Shown here: in pieces, positions 18,031-26,849 of the stretch | Layout of the letters: every line of letters starts with the position of its first letter | How positions within the stretch are numbered: the first letter of the stretch is position 1 | Assembly (NCBI RefSeq): GCF_947497275.1 | Contig: NZ_CANMFS010000011.1 | Span: forward strand, 46,160-110,159 | DNA: 64,000 nucleotides | Reading direction: 5' to 3' | Origin: an uncultured Sulfitobacter sp. | GTDB lineage: Bacteria > Pseudomonadota > Alphaproteobacteria > Rhodobacterales > Rhodobacteraceae | The notes under the pieces: generated by a model | Told to the model about the DNA's origin: nothing | What the model saw: the letters and a program-made list of their open reading frames with translations, nothing else | Databases searched by the model: none | Program-made: the position numbers and the translations under genes

Positions 18031-20055
18031 TCACGCCGCGATCAGACCACGGCCCTTGAGCAACGCCTCAACCCCCGGCAGGCGCCCCCGGAACGCGGTG
18101 TACAGCTCTGCCGCGTCGCGGCTGCCGCCGGTGGAGAGGATGTTTTCTTCGAGAGCGCGGGCACGTTCGGAATCAAAGGCACCCCCCGCATCCTCGAACG
18201 CCTGAAACGCATCTGCGTCCATGACCTCGGACCACATATAGCTGTAGTAGCCGCTGGAATAGCCGTCGCCCGAAAAGACATGCGCGAAATGCGGTGTTGC
18301 GTGGCGCATGGTGATGGCGTCGGGCATGCCCAGATCGTCAAGCACCTTGCGCTGTTTGGCCATCGGATCTTCGGGCACGCCGTCCTCGTGAAACGCCAGA
18401 TCAACCAGCGCAGAGGCGACATATTCCACCGTCTGGAACCCCATGTCGAAGGTCGCGGCGCCCAGAACCTTGTCCAGCATCTCCTTGGGCATCGGCGCGC
18501 CGGTGCGGGCGTGCGTGGCAAATTCGCCCAGGACTTCGGGCACTTCGAGCCAATGTTCGTAAAGCTGGCTGGGCAGTTCGACGAAATCGCGCGCAACAGA
18601 GGTGCCCGATACGCTCTCATAAGTCACGTCCGACAGCATCTGGTGCAGCGCATGGCCAAATTCGTGAAACAGCGTGCGCGCGTCGTCGTAGGACAGCAGC
18701 GCCGGATCGCCCTTGGCGAAGTTGCATACGTTTATCACTACGGGCGTTTGCCGCTGCGGGAATTTCGCCTGCGCGCGCATCGCCGAGCACCATGCGCCCG
18801 ATCTTTTCGAGCCGCGCGCGAAGTAATCGCCGATGAACACCGCCACGTGTTCGCCGTTGCGTGTCACATCCCAGGCCCGACAATCGGAATGGTACAGCGG
18901 CACATCGAGCGGCTTGAATTCCAGCCCGAACAGCCGGTTCGCGCAGGCGAACGCGGCTTCGATCATCCGGTCAAGCTGAAAATAGGGTTTGAGCGCCGCC
19001 TCGTCGAGATCGTGCTCGGCCGCGCGCCGTTTCTCGGCGTAGTAACGCCAATCCCACGGCGCGAGATCGCCGTTGACGCCGTCATCCTGCATCATCCGCT
19101 GCAGGATCTGCGCATCGGCCTCGGCCTGCGCGCGGGCCGGTTTCCACACGGCCATCAGCAAATCACGGACCGCCTGCGGGGTCTTTGCCATCTCGGTTTC
19201 CAGCTTGTAGTCCGCAAATGTCTCGTAGCCCAGCAGCTTGGCACGTTCGTCGCGCAGCGCGAGGGTTTCCGCGGCGATGGCACGGTTGTCCGTCTCGCCT
19301 CCATTGGCGCCGCGCGCTTCCCACGCCTCGAAGGCGCGCTTGCGCAGATCGCGGCGCGGGCTGAATTGCAGGAACGGGGTAATCAGCGAGCGCGACAGGG
19401 TGACGACGGGACCGCCCGCATCCTTTTCTTCGCCCGCAGCGACCGCCGCGTCGATTGCGAAATCGGGCAGACCTTCCAGATCGGCCTCTTCCAGCTTCAT
19501 GAACCAGCTGCGCTCGTCCGCCAGCAGGTTCTGCGTGAACTGGGTGCCCAGCACGGCCAACCGCCCCTTGATCTCTTTCAGCCGTTCCTCCTGCGCACCG
19601 CTCAGCGCCGCGCCGGCGCGCACGAAGCCGCGGTGCGTCAGCATCAGAACCCGGGCCTGTTCGTCGCTCAGATCAAGACTGTCACGGCCTTCCCACACCA
19701 CGTTGATCCGCTCGAACAGTGCCTTGTTGGACGATATTTCGGAGAAATGCGCCGACAGGATCGGCGAGAAGTCACGCTGCAAAGCTTCGCGCGCGGGATT
19801 GCTGTCGGCGCCCGCAACCGTAAAGAAAACGCCCAGAACCTGGTCCAGCAGATGCCCTGCTGCTTCGAGCGCCTCGACGGTGTTTGCAAAGGTCGGCGTC
19901 TCCTGGTTGTCGGCGATGGCGTCGATCTCGGCGCGGTGCGCGGCAAGGGCTACGTCCAGCGCGGGCGCGAAATCGGTGTCAGCGACCGCGTCAAAAGGGG
20001 CGAGGCCAAAGGGGGTCTGCCACTCTTGCAGCAGCGGGTTTTGCGGGGATGTCAT
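18031..20055 (-). CDS. M3-family zinc oligopeptidase (OpdA/Dcp type)
   Basis: A thimet-type oligopeptidase of 674 residues that degrades short peptides, including signal-peptide fragments in related bacteria. The zinc site is FHEFGHALHQML (H-E-x-x-H), with the downstream third-ligand Glu region and the family FSGDGYSSGYYSYMWSEVMDADAF motif near the C-terminus. Start at ATG 20055 is set by the GGAGACACCC site; the in-frame upstream start would include that site in the coding sequence. No signal peptide, so cytoplasmic. The next gene upstream is a ThiF-like gene on the other side of a 45-base gap, same strand. Confidence 0.94.
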   Translation of the reverse strand: MTSPQNPLLQEWQTPFGLAPFDAVADTDFAPALDVALAAHRAEIDAIADNQETPTFANTVEALEAAGHLLDQVLGVFFTVAGADSNPAREALQRDFSPILSAHFSEISSNKALFERINVVWEGRDSLDLSDEQARVLMLTHRGFVRAGAALSGAQEERLKEIKGRLAVLGTQFTQNLLADERSWFMKLEEADLEGLPDFAIDAAVAAGEEKDAGGPVVTLSRSLITPFLQFSPRRDLRKRAFEAWEARGANGGETDNRAIAAETLALRDERAKLLGYETFADYKLETEMAKTPQAVRDLLMAVWKPARAQAEADAQILQRMMQDDGVNGDLAPWDWRYYAEKRRAAEHDLDEAALKPYFQLDRMIEAAFACANRLFGLEFKPLDVPLYHSDCRAWDVTRNGEHVAVFIGDYFARGSKRSGAWCSAMRAQAKFPQRQTPVVINVCNFAKGDPALLSYDDARTLFHEFGHALHQMLSDVTYESVSGTSVARDFVELPSQLYEHWLEVPEVLGEFATHARTGAPMPKEMLDKVLGAATFDMGFQTVEYVASALVDLAFHEDGVPEDPMAKQRKVLDDLGMPDAITMRHATPHFAHVFSGDGYSSGYYSYMWSEVMDADAFQAFEDAGGAFDSERARALEENILSTGGSRDAAELYTAFRGRLPGVEALLKGRGLIAA

Positions 20056-20100
20056 ACGGGTGTCTCCTTTGACGCTCAAGGTAAGGGCGCAGGTAACGGG

Positions 20101-21156
20101 TTACAATCGCGGCACGCCTGCGCAAATCGGGCAATCGGGGCGCGGGGTGATACGGATGCTTCGGTTTTCACCGTACAGCGCGTCGTAGATCACCATCTGG
20201 CCGCGCAGGGGCGTGCCCGCGCCGGTAATGATTTTTACGGCCTCCACCGCCATCATCGCGCCGATCACGCCGGGCAGCGGGGCCGCGACCCCGGCCTCGG
20301 CACAGCTGGGCGCGAGATGGGGCGCGGGTGCCTGCGGAAAGATACATTGATAGCACGGAGCCCCTTGCGCAGGATCGAACACGCTGATCTGTCCCTCCCA
20401 TTGGCTGAGCGCGCCAGAGACCAACGGCACACCGGCAGCGACGCAGGCCGCGTTGACGAGATAACGTGTGTCGAAATTGTCGGTACCGTCCAGCACCAGA
20501 TCGTATTCCGCGATCAAGTCAGATGCGACCTCGGCGTCAAGCCTGCGGTGATAGGGGCGCACGGTAACAAAGGGATTCTGCGCCATCATTTCGCGCTGCG
20601 CGGAGAACACCTTTGGCATGCCGATGGCGGCGTCCTTGTGGATCACCTGCCGTTGCAGGTTGGTGTTCTCGACGGCATCGTCGTCGATCACCCCAATGGT
20701 GCCCACGCCTGCGGCGGCGAGGTATTGCAACACCGGCGCGCCAAGACCGCCTGCCCCGACCACCAGCACCTTGGCGCCTTTCAGTGCCTTTTGGCCCGCG
20801 CCGCCCACCTCGCGCAGCGCGATGTGGCGGGCGTAGCGGTTAAGCTCCGCGTCCGAAAAGCTGCCGGATCGCTTATCGGGTGTTTGCGGTTTTTCGTCGT
20901 CGGCCCCCGTACGGTGCCGCAGCCGCGCGATCAGCGCGCCATACGCCCAGACCAAAGCTGCGATGCCCACCACGATCAGCCAAAGCGCCGCCGAGCCCCC
21001 GGTCGCCTCGCGCAGCGGATGCCCGTCGGGAAACACCAACTGGATGCCGATAGCCACGACGATCAGCAGGCCGATCATGATCCAGCGCGCGGTGCGCGGG
21101 GTCCCCATCAGGGCACCTAGCCCCCAAAGGGCGGCAGCGAGAATGATCACCAGCAT
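20101..21156 (-). CDS. Membrane-anchored HesA/MoeB/ThiF-family adenylyltransferase
   Basis: The C-terminal 250 residues form an E1-like adenylyltransferase: RYARHIALREVGGAGQ, the ATP-binding loop VVGAGGLGAPVLQYLAAAGVG (near residue 130), the Asp/Arg motif DDDAVENTNLQRQ, LDGTDNFDTRYLVN, and two zinc-type CxxC pairs (CYQC and CPIC). MoeB and ThiF adenylate the C-terminus of MoaD or ThiS for sulphur transfer. Unlike classic MoeB (about 250 residues), this protein of 351 residues has three N-terminal hydrophobic segments (near 1-18, 24-42 and 58-78), so the enzyme is probably tethered to the inner membrane. Confidence 0.88.
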   Translation of the reverse strand: MLVIILAAALWGLGALMGTPRTARWIMIGLLIVVAIGIQLVFPDGHPLREATGGSAALWLIVVGIAALVWAYGALIARLRHRTGADDEKPQTPDKRSGSFSDAELNRYARHIALREVGGAGQKALKGAKVLVVGAGGLGAPVLQYLAAAGVGTIGVIDDDAVENTNLQRQVIHKDAAIGMPKVFSAQREMMAQNPFVTVRPYHRRLDAEVASDLIAEYDLVLDGTDNFDTRYLVNAACVAAGVPLVSGALSQWEGQISVFDPAQGAPCYQCIFPQAPAPHLAPSCAEAGVAAPLPGVIGAMMAVEAVKIITGAGTPLRGQMVIYDALYGENRSIRITPRPDCPICAGVPRL

Positions 21157-21348
21157 GGTTTACTCCGTTCGGTTTGCGATGGAACCGCCGCTGCGGCAAT
21201 CAGGCGACATGGAGCTTAAGCTAGCCTGCGTCACAGACCCGGCAACCGATCCCACACCACAGCCCTGCACTGCAGCGACCGCTATAGCCCGGAATGTTCG
21301 GGGTTTGCCGCTGCCCTTTTGCCCTACATGAGATTGCGCCACAGGCAC

Positions 21349-21798
21349 CTATGTCCGCCCGGTCGAGCCAAAGCCACCGCTTCCTCGTGCCGTGTCCGAC
21401 AGCACCTCGACTTCGACGACATCCGCGCGGATGACCGGTGCGATGACAGCCTGCGCAAAGCGGTCGCCGTGCTCGATGACGGTCGTCTCTTCGCCAAGCT
21501 GATATAGCCCGACAAATACTTGGCCGCGATAATCTGAGTCGATTGTCGCGGGGCTGTTGGGAATGATGATCCTGCGCTTGAGCGCAAGGCTGGAGCGCGG
21601 GCGGATCTGCATTTCCGCTTCCAAGGGGAGTTCCACGCAGAAACCGGTCGATATCAACGTCACCGTGCCCGGCTCGATGCGCATCGGCCCGTTCGGCAGA
21701 AATGCGCGCAAATCCATTCCCGCTGCGCCTTCTGTGGCGTAGGAGGGCAGCGGCAGGTCGTTGCCGCTGATCCGTTTGAATTTCACTCTTATCGTCAT
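21349..21798 (-). CDS. dut: dUTP diphosphatase
   Basis: Dut hydrolyses dUTP to dUMP and PPi, keeping uracil out of DNA and feeding dTMP synthesis. The 149-residue product has the five trimeric-dUTPase motifs: AGMDLRAF, RPRSSLALK, the substrate loop NSPATIDSDYRGQV, GDRFAQAVI and the C-terminal RGSGGFGSTGR. ATG 21798 gives the standard N-terminus (MTIRVKFKRI). It lies just downstream of coaBC on the same strand, a common bacterial pairing. Confidence 0.96.
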   Translation of the reverse strand: MTIRVKFKRISGNDLPLPSYATEGAAGMDLRAFLPNGPMRIEPGTVTLISTGFCVELPLEAEMQIRPRSSLALKRRIIIPNSPATIDSDYRGQVFVGLYQLGEETTVIEHGDRFAQAVIAPVIRADVVEVEVLSDTARGSGGFGSTGRT

Positions 21799-21883
21799 CT
21801 GTTTTCCGGTTTTCTCGTTTCGCGGCCTTGCCCGTGGACAAAGCACGGCAAGCCCCAAGCGTCCAGATACGCGCGCAGTTTCG

Positions 21884-23077
21884 TCAGCCTGTAATATGTG
21901 CGGCGATACGCGCGGCGAGTTCTTGAGCGACGGCATCCTTGGACATACGCGGCCATTCCTCTGCGCCTGCGTCGGTGATCAGGGTCACGGCGTTCTCCGC
22001 CCCGCCCATGATGCCGGTCGCCGGCGAGACGTCATTGGCCACGATCCAGTCGCAGCCCTTGCGCAACCGCTTGGCGGTCGCGTTTTCGATGACGTCGTTG
22101 GTTTCGGCGGCGAACCCGACAACCAGAGCGGGGCGGTCTGCGTCCCTCTGGCTGATCGTGCGCAGAATGTCCGGGTTTTCGGCGAATTCCAGGACCGGCA
22201 GCCCGTCCTTTGACTTCTTCAGTTTCCGGTCGGTCGCGGACACGCGCCAGTCGGCCACCGCAGCGGCAAACACGCCAGCATCTACCGGCAGCGCCGCCTC
22301 GGCAGCTTCTTTCATCTGCTGCGCCGTTTGCACGCGGATTACGGACACACCGTCAGGTGGCGGGATCTCTGCGGGACCGGTGACGAAAACCACCTCGGCC
22401 CCCAATGCCGCAAGCGCGCGGGCGATGGCGGTACCTTGTGCGCCCGACGAGCGGTTGGCGATATAGCGAACAGGGTCGATCGGTTCGTGCGTCGGGCCGG
22501 AAGTCACCAGAATGCGACGTCCTTTTAACGGGCCTTGCGCAAAATGCGCCTCGACCGCCGCAACGATTTCGAGCGGTTCCGACATGCGACCGGGTCCATG
22601 TTCGCCACAAGCCATGTCGCCCTCGTTCGGGCCGACGACATGAATGCCATCGCCACGCAATTGCGTCAGATTGCGCTGTGTCGCCGGGTGATCCCACATT
22701 CGTACGTTCATCGCAGGCGCGATCATGACCGGCGTGTCGGTGGCGAGCAAAAGTGTGGACGCCAGATCCTGCGCAAGCCCGGTCGCCATCTTGGCCATCA
22801 GATCAGCGGTCGCGGGGGCCACCAGCACCAGATCGGCCACACGGCTCAGCTGAATATGACCCATCTCGGCTTCGTCTCCCAAATCGAACAGGTCGCGGTA
22901 AATCTTGTTGCCCGCCAGCGCGGACACGGAAAGCGGCGTGACGAATTCCTCTCCCGCGCGGGTAAGCACGGGCGTCACCTGTGCACCGCGCTCGCGCAGA
23001 CGCCTGATCAGGTCGAGCGATTTGAACGCCGCGATACCACCCCCGATGATGAGCAGAATGTGTTTGCCTGCCAGCAT
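21884..23077 (-). CDS. coaBC: Bifunctional phosphopantothenoylcysteine decarboxylase/phosphopantothenate-cysteine ligase
   Basis: CoaBC performs two consecutive steps of coenzyme A synthesis. The 397-residue protein has the N-terminal flavoprotein CoaC domain (HILLIIGGGIAAFKSLDLIRRL, the catalytic-His region and the APAMNVRMWDHPAT motif with PALNVxMW-type pattern) and the C-terminal CoaB domain beginning at GRRILVTSGPTHEPIDPVRYIANRSSG. The late VANDVS and FAAET motifs complete the ligase. It is followed by dut on the same strand after an 85-base gap. Confidence 0.96.
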   Translation of the reverse strand: MLAGKHILLIIGGGIAAFKSLDLIRRLRERGAQVTPVLTRAGEEFVTPLSVSALAGNKIYRDLFDLGDEAEMGHIQLSRVADLVLVAPATADLMAKMATGLAQDLASTLLLATDTPVMIAPAMNVRMWDHPATQRNLTQLRGDGIHVVGPNEGDMACGEHGPGRMSEPLEIVAAVEAHFAQGPLKGRRILVTSGPTHEPIDPVRYIANRSSGAQGTAIARALAALGAEVVFVTGPAEIPPPDGVSVIRVQTAQQMKEAAEAALPVDAGVFAAAVADWRVSATDRKLKKSKDGLPVLEFAENPDILRTISQRDADRPALVVGFAAETNDVIENATAKRLRKGCDWIVANDVSPATGIMGGAENAVTLITDAGAEEWPRMSKDAVAQELAARIAAHITG

Positions 23078-23149
23078 GATGCCCCCGTCTGCCAGATGTT
23101 CTGGTGCATCAGCATAAGCGGCGCACCCGCAGGGCGCCAGCCCCGACGG

Positions 23150-23956
23150 TCAGTTGTCGAACGCCTCGCACGGATCGCCTCGCTCCGGCGCAGTCGCGTC
23201 GAGCGTCATCGCGAAGCCGCCGGCAAGATCATCGCCGCTTTCGGACTGCCCCAACGCGAAAACACGCAGATCGGGCGCGGCGCGGGCGATCAGTGCAGGC
23301 ACCCCCCAGTCGGGTCGCGCGTGACCGTTGCCGGTGATCAAAGCGACAGGCCCGCCGGTTTCGCGCAACGCCCGCATTGCTGTATCGGCAAGTGTCATGT
23401 CGCGCAGGCGTTGCATGTCGACCATTACCGGCAGCATTTCTGCGGGCAGCTTGTCACAGTGGGCGCGGGCCTGAAGCGCCTCGCGCTGTGCCTGCTCCGC
23501 TTGGTCCGGCGCACGGTCCATGCCAAATGGTGCCGCAAGCGGATGGAACGCAAGCGGGCTTTCGAGTGCCGTCCCCAGCGCCTCTCGCGGGACGAGTGCG
23601 CCGTAAAGGCGCGCCTCGGGAGCAGCCGCAAAGATCGGAAAATACATATCGAACGATGGCCAATTGCTCTGGCTCCAGCCAAGTGCAGTGTCGAGCGCGC
23701 GCTGATCGGACCGGTTTGCGACATTTCCGCGCGCCGCCTGCGCGGGGGTCAGCATTTCGAACACCAATGCCTTCGGCGCGGTCGCGGCCACCCATATTGC
23801 TTGTTGGGCGTGATGCGCAGGGTTATCATGTTGCTCGCCCAAAATCAGTATCTGCGCGGCGAGCGCCTGTGCCGGGATGTCCGCAGAGACAGGCAATGCG
23901 AAAAACGCAGCCGTCAGGGCTGCGCTCAAGTCACGAAATACGGGGCGTAAAGTCAT
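23150..23956 (-). CDS. ChaN family protein (haem-binding uptake-type)
   Basis: The product of 268 residues has a signal sequence (ALTAAFFALPVSA, cleavage near residue 25) and the ChaN fold beginning with the hallmark ILILGEQHDNPAHHAQQ, followed by LVFEML and later GPVALITGNGHARPDWGVP. ChaN proteins bind cofacial haem in some pathogens; the physiological role is unclear. The ATG at 23956 overlaps the rpoH stop codon by one base, so its translation depends on rpoH. A GTG one codon earlier is an alternative start. Confidence 0.85.
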   Translation of the reverse strand: MTLRPVFRDLSAALTAAFFALPVSADIPAQALAAQILILGEQHDNPAHHAQQAIWVAATAPKALVFEMLTPAQAARGNVANRSDQRALDTALGWSQSNWPSFDMYFPIFAAAPEARLYGALVPREALGTALESPLAFHPLAAPFGMDRAPDQAEQAQREALQARAHCDKLPAEMLPVMVDMQRLRDMTLADTAMRALRETGGPVALITGNGHARPDWGVPALIARAAPDLRVFALGQSESGDDLAGGFAMTLDATAPERGDPCEAFDN

Positions 23957-24834
23957 CACGTCAGAAAATGAAACACTTCTTGCGACTGCATCTCAAGAGA
24001 TTTGCGCATCTTGGTGAAAGCCGCTGCCTCCAGCTGTCGCACCCGTTCCTTGCTCAGGCTCAACTCCTGACCAAGGCTTTCCAACGTGCGCGGCGTATCG
24101 CGCAATTTACGCTCGCGGACAATGAACTGTTCACGGTCGTTCAACGCACCGAGAGCCAGAAGCAGCCATTCACGCAGTTGTGCGGTGTCGTGGCTGTCTT
24201 CGACACGCTCGGCGGCCTGCGCGCTATTGTCTTCCAATGCGTCGATCCATTCGCGGCCCTCATCCTCAGCGGATTGCGTCGCATTAAGGGAGTAATCGGA
24301 ACCAGACAGACGACCTTCCATCATCTCGACATCGTGCAGGGGAACGCCAATTTCGGTCGAGATAAGCTGACGCAGCTGATGCCGGTCGAGGGTTTCACCC
24401 TGTGCGGCAGCTTCGCGCTCCAGCCGCGCCTGAACACGGCGCATGTTGAAAAAAAGCGATTTTTGCGACGACGTGGATCCCGTCCGCACCATCGACCAAT
24501 TACGCATGACGTGGTCCTGAATGGACGCCTTGATCCACCAGACGGCATAGGTCGAAAAACGGACGCCGCGATCAGGGTCGAACTTGTCCGCCGCTTTCAT
24601 CAGTCCCAAGCCCGCTTCCTGTATCAGGTCGTTCATCGGGGCGCCGTACCGCTTGAATTTCGAAGCCATCGAGATGGCGAGGCGCATATAGGCCGTGATC
24701 AAACGGTGCAGTGAGGCCTCGTCCCGCTCGTCGCGCCATGCATAGGCCAGCTTCAGTTCGGTGTCGGCATCCAAAAGCTCCGCCTTCATCGCGGTGCGGG
24801 TAAGTGAAAAGTCCTGCGAAGTATTCAAAGCCAT
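23956..24834 (-). CDS. rpoH: RNA polymerase sigma-32 family factor (RpoH, RpoH-II-like)
   Basis: The 292-residue sigma factor has region 2 with NDLIQEAGLGLMKAADKFD and the YAVWWIKASIQDHVMRNWS segment, the RpoH box QKSLFFNMRR, and a region 4 helix-turn-helix (TLESLGQELSLSKERVRQLE). Its sequence resembles RpoH-II of Rhodobacter more than RpoH-I by my recollection of those proteins; RpoH-II there drives the singlet-oxygen and oxidative-stress response. The start at ATG 24834 (MALNTSQDFSLT) fits the family; the longer ORF extends into the divergent promoter region shared with cobU. It is followed immediately by chaN. Confidence 0.9.
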   Translation of the reverse strand: MALNTSQDFSLTRTAMKAELLDADTELKLAYAWRDERDEASLHRLITAYMRLAISMASKFKRYGAPMNDLIQEAGLGLMKAADKFDPDRGVRFSTYAVWWIKASIQDHVMRNWSMVRTGSTSSQKSLFFNMRRVQARLEREAAAQGETLDRHQLRQLISTEIGVPLHDVEMMEGRLSGSDYSLNATQSAEDEGREWIDALEDNSAQAAERVEDSHDTAQLREWLLLALGALNDREQFIVRERKLRDTPRTLESLGQELSLSKERVRQLEAAAFTKMRKSLEMQSQEVFHFLT

Positions 24835-24928
24835 TCTATCCGTCTCCCTGACCAATCGCCGCCTTGTGGTAGTCGATTGTAATAGGTACGCATGGGTTCG
24901 CACTTTGGTTCATAAAAGGTTTGCGAAA

Positions 24929-25450
24929 ATGTTGCCCAGAGGCACATTCGTTCTAGGCGGAGCCGCGTCGGGCAAATCGCAATGGGCCGAAAACCTTATT
25001 CTAAGCAGCGCCTTGAACGCGGTTTATCTGGCGACTGGCCGTATTTACGATTCCGAAACAAGGATTAAGGTCGATGTTCACAAATCGCGGCGCGACGCGC
25101 GGTGGGACACGGTAGAGGCACCGCTGGATCCCGCCCCGGTTCTGACATCGTTGGGTGCGCACACGCCGGTGCTGATTGATTGCGCGACGATGTGGCTGAC
25201 AAATCTGATGATGCAGGACGCGGATGTCGAGCAAGCGCAATCGGAGTTGCTATCGTCGTTGCAGACGTGCGCGTCCCCCTGGGTCATCGTCTCGAACGAA
25301 GTTGGCCACGGGATCGTGCCGGACAATGCGCTCGCCCGGCGGTTTCGCGAGGCGCAGGGGCGGTTGAACATCGCGCTTGCCGCAGAGGCGGATCTGGCCG
25401 TTCTGATTGTCGCCGGTTTACCCCAGGTTCTGAAAGGCGCGTTGCCATGA
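24929..25450 (+). CDS. cobU: Adenosylcobinamide kinase/adenosylcobinamide-phosphate guanylyltransferase
   Basis: CobU (CobP) phosphorylates adenosylcobinamide and transfers GMP to it in the late cobalamin pathway. This 173-residue protein has the P-loop FVLGGAASGKSQWAE at its start, the YLATGRIYDSE segment, the conserved IDCATMWLTNLM and the VSNEVGHGIVPDNALARRFREAQGRLN motif that holds the catalytic His. The ATG at 24929 places the P-loop about 8 residues from the N-terminus as in the family. It overlaps the next gene by 4 bases. Confidence 0.95.
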   Translation: MLPRGTFVLGGAASGKSQWAENLILSSALNAVYLATGRIYDSETRIKVDVHKSRRDARWDTVEAPLDPAPVLTSLGAHTPVLIDCATMWLTNLMMQDADVEQAQSELLSSLQTCASPWVIVSNEVGHGIVPDNALARRFREAQGRLNIALAAEADLAVLIVAGLPQVLKGALP

Positions 25451-26028
25451 CCGTCTGGCATTGGGTCCGCCACGGCCCGACACACGAGAAGACCTTTGTC
25501 GGATGGCGCGACGTGCCCGCTGACCTCTCCGATGCGGCCCTGATCGCGCGCGTGTGCGCGCATCTGCCGCGGCGCGCGTTGCTTGTGTCGTCCGATCTGA
25601 TCCGGTCTGTCGCCACCGCCGATGCGCTGGCGCACCCCGATCACCACCGCCTGCCGCACGAAACGGATCTGCGCGAGATCGACTTCGGGATCTGGGACGG
25701 GATGCACTTCGACGCCATCACCGCGCGCGATCCGCGTCTGAGCCGCGCGTTCTGGGAGCAGCCCGGCGATGTGCAGGCCCCCGACGGCGAAAGCTGGAAC
25801 CAGGCGCGGGCGCGGGTGGACGGGGTCGTGGACCGACTGAATACCCGCCATCCCGACGCACAGATCATCGCGGTCGCGCATTTCGGTGTGATCCTGACAC
25901 AGGTACAACGCGCGCTTGGCGTCAGCGCGACCCAAGCGATGGCGCACAAGATCGACAACATTTCCGTCACTACGTTGCATCACAACGCGGGTGCATGGCG
26001 GACCGAAGCCATAAATCACCTTCCGTAG
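25447..26028 (+). CDS. Histidine phosphatase family protein (alpha-ribazole phosphatase-like)
   Basis: A branch-1 histidine phosphatase of 193 residues: the catalytic phospho-histidine is in WHWVRHGPTHEK at residues 5-12, with the second site EIDFGIWDGM and the late VAHFGVILT His. Overlap with cobU by 4 bases suggests a role as CobC, which dephosphorylates alpha-ribazole phosphate or the cobalamin phosphate in the nucleotide-loop pathway; this is inferred from position rather than from a diagnostic motif. Confidence 0.87.
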   Translation: MTVWHWVRHGPTHEKTFVGWRDVPADLSDAALIARVCAHLPRRALLVSSDLIRSVATADALAHPDHHRLPHETDLREIDFGIWDGMHFDAITARDPRLSRAFWEQPGDVQAPDGESWNQARARVDGVVDRLNTRHPDAQIIAVAHFGVILTQVQRALGVSATQAMAHKIDNISVTTLHHNAGAWRTEAINHLP

Positions 26029-26086
26029 ACGGGTCGAATCAAGATTATATTTGATTCCCGGATCGCACGGTGCGTAGCGTCACTTC

Positions 26087-26764
26087 ATGAGTTATGATCT
26101 ATACATCGGTGATCGCCTGTTTTCGAGCTGGTCCCTGCGCGGCTGGCTGATGCTGCAAAAATTCGGCCTGCCGCATCGGGTCCATCTGGTCGGTCTGTAC
26201 AGCGGGTCGATGGCAGCGGATCTGGCCGCCCTTGCGCCCGCCCGTCTGGTACCCGCGCTGCGCACGCCAGAGGGTGAGGTGGTGGGTGAAACGCTGGCAA
26301 TGGCCGAGACATTGGCGGAAATGCACCCCGATGCCGGCATGTGGCCCACCGATCCCGTCCTGCGCAGCCGTGCACGATGGCTCTGTGCCGAGATGGCCGC
26401 AGGTTTCGGTGCCCTGCGCAGCGCCTGTCCGATGCAGCTTGCCCATGTGGACGTGGAATTCGCCCCGGACAAGGCGGTGCTGGCAGATCTGGACCGGATC
26501 GAAACCCTCTGGGCCTTTGCACGAGAACGCGCACCGGACGGGCCCTGGCTGTTCGGAGCGTATTCGCTGGCTGACGTCTTCTATGCTCCGGTGTGCGCGC
26601 GGATCGTCGGGTATGCGCTGCCGGTTTCCACTGCCGCGCGGGGCTATTGCGAGACGGTTCTTGACGATCCGGATTTCAAAGCGTGGCGCACCGACGGCTT
26701 GAAAGTTCAGTACGATCCGTTCCCCTATCCTCCGGTCGGGCGCACGGAAAACTGGCCCGCCTGA
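26087..26764 (+). CDS. Glutathione S-transferase family protein
   Basis: The 225-residue product begins with a GST thioredoxin-fold segment (DLYIGDRLFSSWSLRGWLMLQKF), with the Ser-containing SSWSLR motif of zeta/beta-like bacterial GSTs, followed by the GEVVGETLAMAETLAEM glutathione-binding Glu-Thr region and an all-helical C-terminal domain (GPWLFGAYSLADVFYAPVC with the conserved N-cap Asp). It probably conjugates or reduces small electrophiles; substrate unknown. It stands alone between cobC-like and comM. Confidence 0.87.
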   Translation: MSYDLYIGDRLFSSWSLRGWLMLQKFGLPHRVHLVGLYSGSMAADLAALAPARLVPALRTPEGEVVGETLAMAETLAEMHPDAGMWPTDPVLRSRARWLCAEMAAGFGALRSACPMQLAHVDVEFAPDKAVLADLDRIETLWAFARERAPDGPWLFGAYSLADVFYAPVCARIVGYALPVSTAARGYCETVLDDPDFKAWRTDGLKVQYDPFPYPPVGRTENWPA

Positions 26765-26849
26765 CCGGACCGGTCGCACGCCCGCATTAACCATTCTTAA
26801 ACACTCCTCGCCCTATCGTTAACCATACGGGTGGAATTGGGGAATCCGA

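Noticed and set aside
18280..21120. A 946-codon open frame on the plus strand
   Set aside because: It lies entirely antisense to the M3 oligopeptidase and the ThiF-like gene, both with clear motifs; high GC makes long shadow frames common. Its translation has no recognisable domain and is rich in Arg, His, Gln and Gly.
21160..21348. 62-codon minus-strand frame between the ThiF-like gene and dut
   Set aside because: No similarity or start signal; a simple intergenic spacer is more likely.
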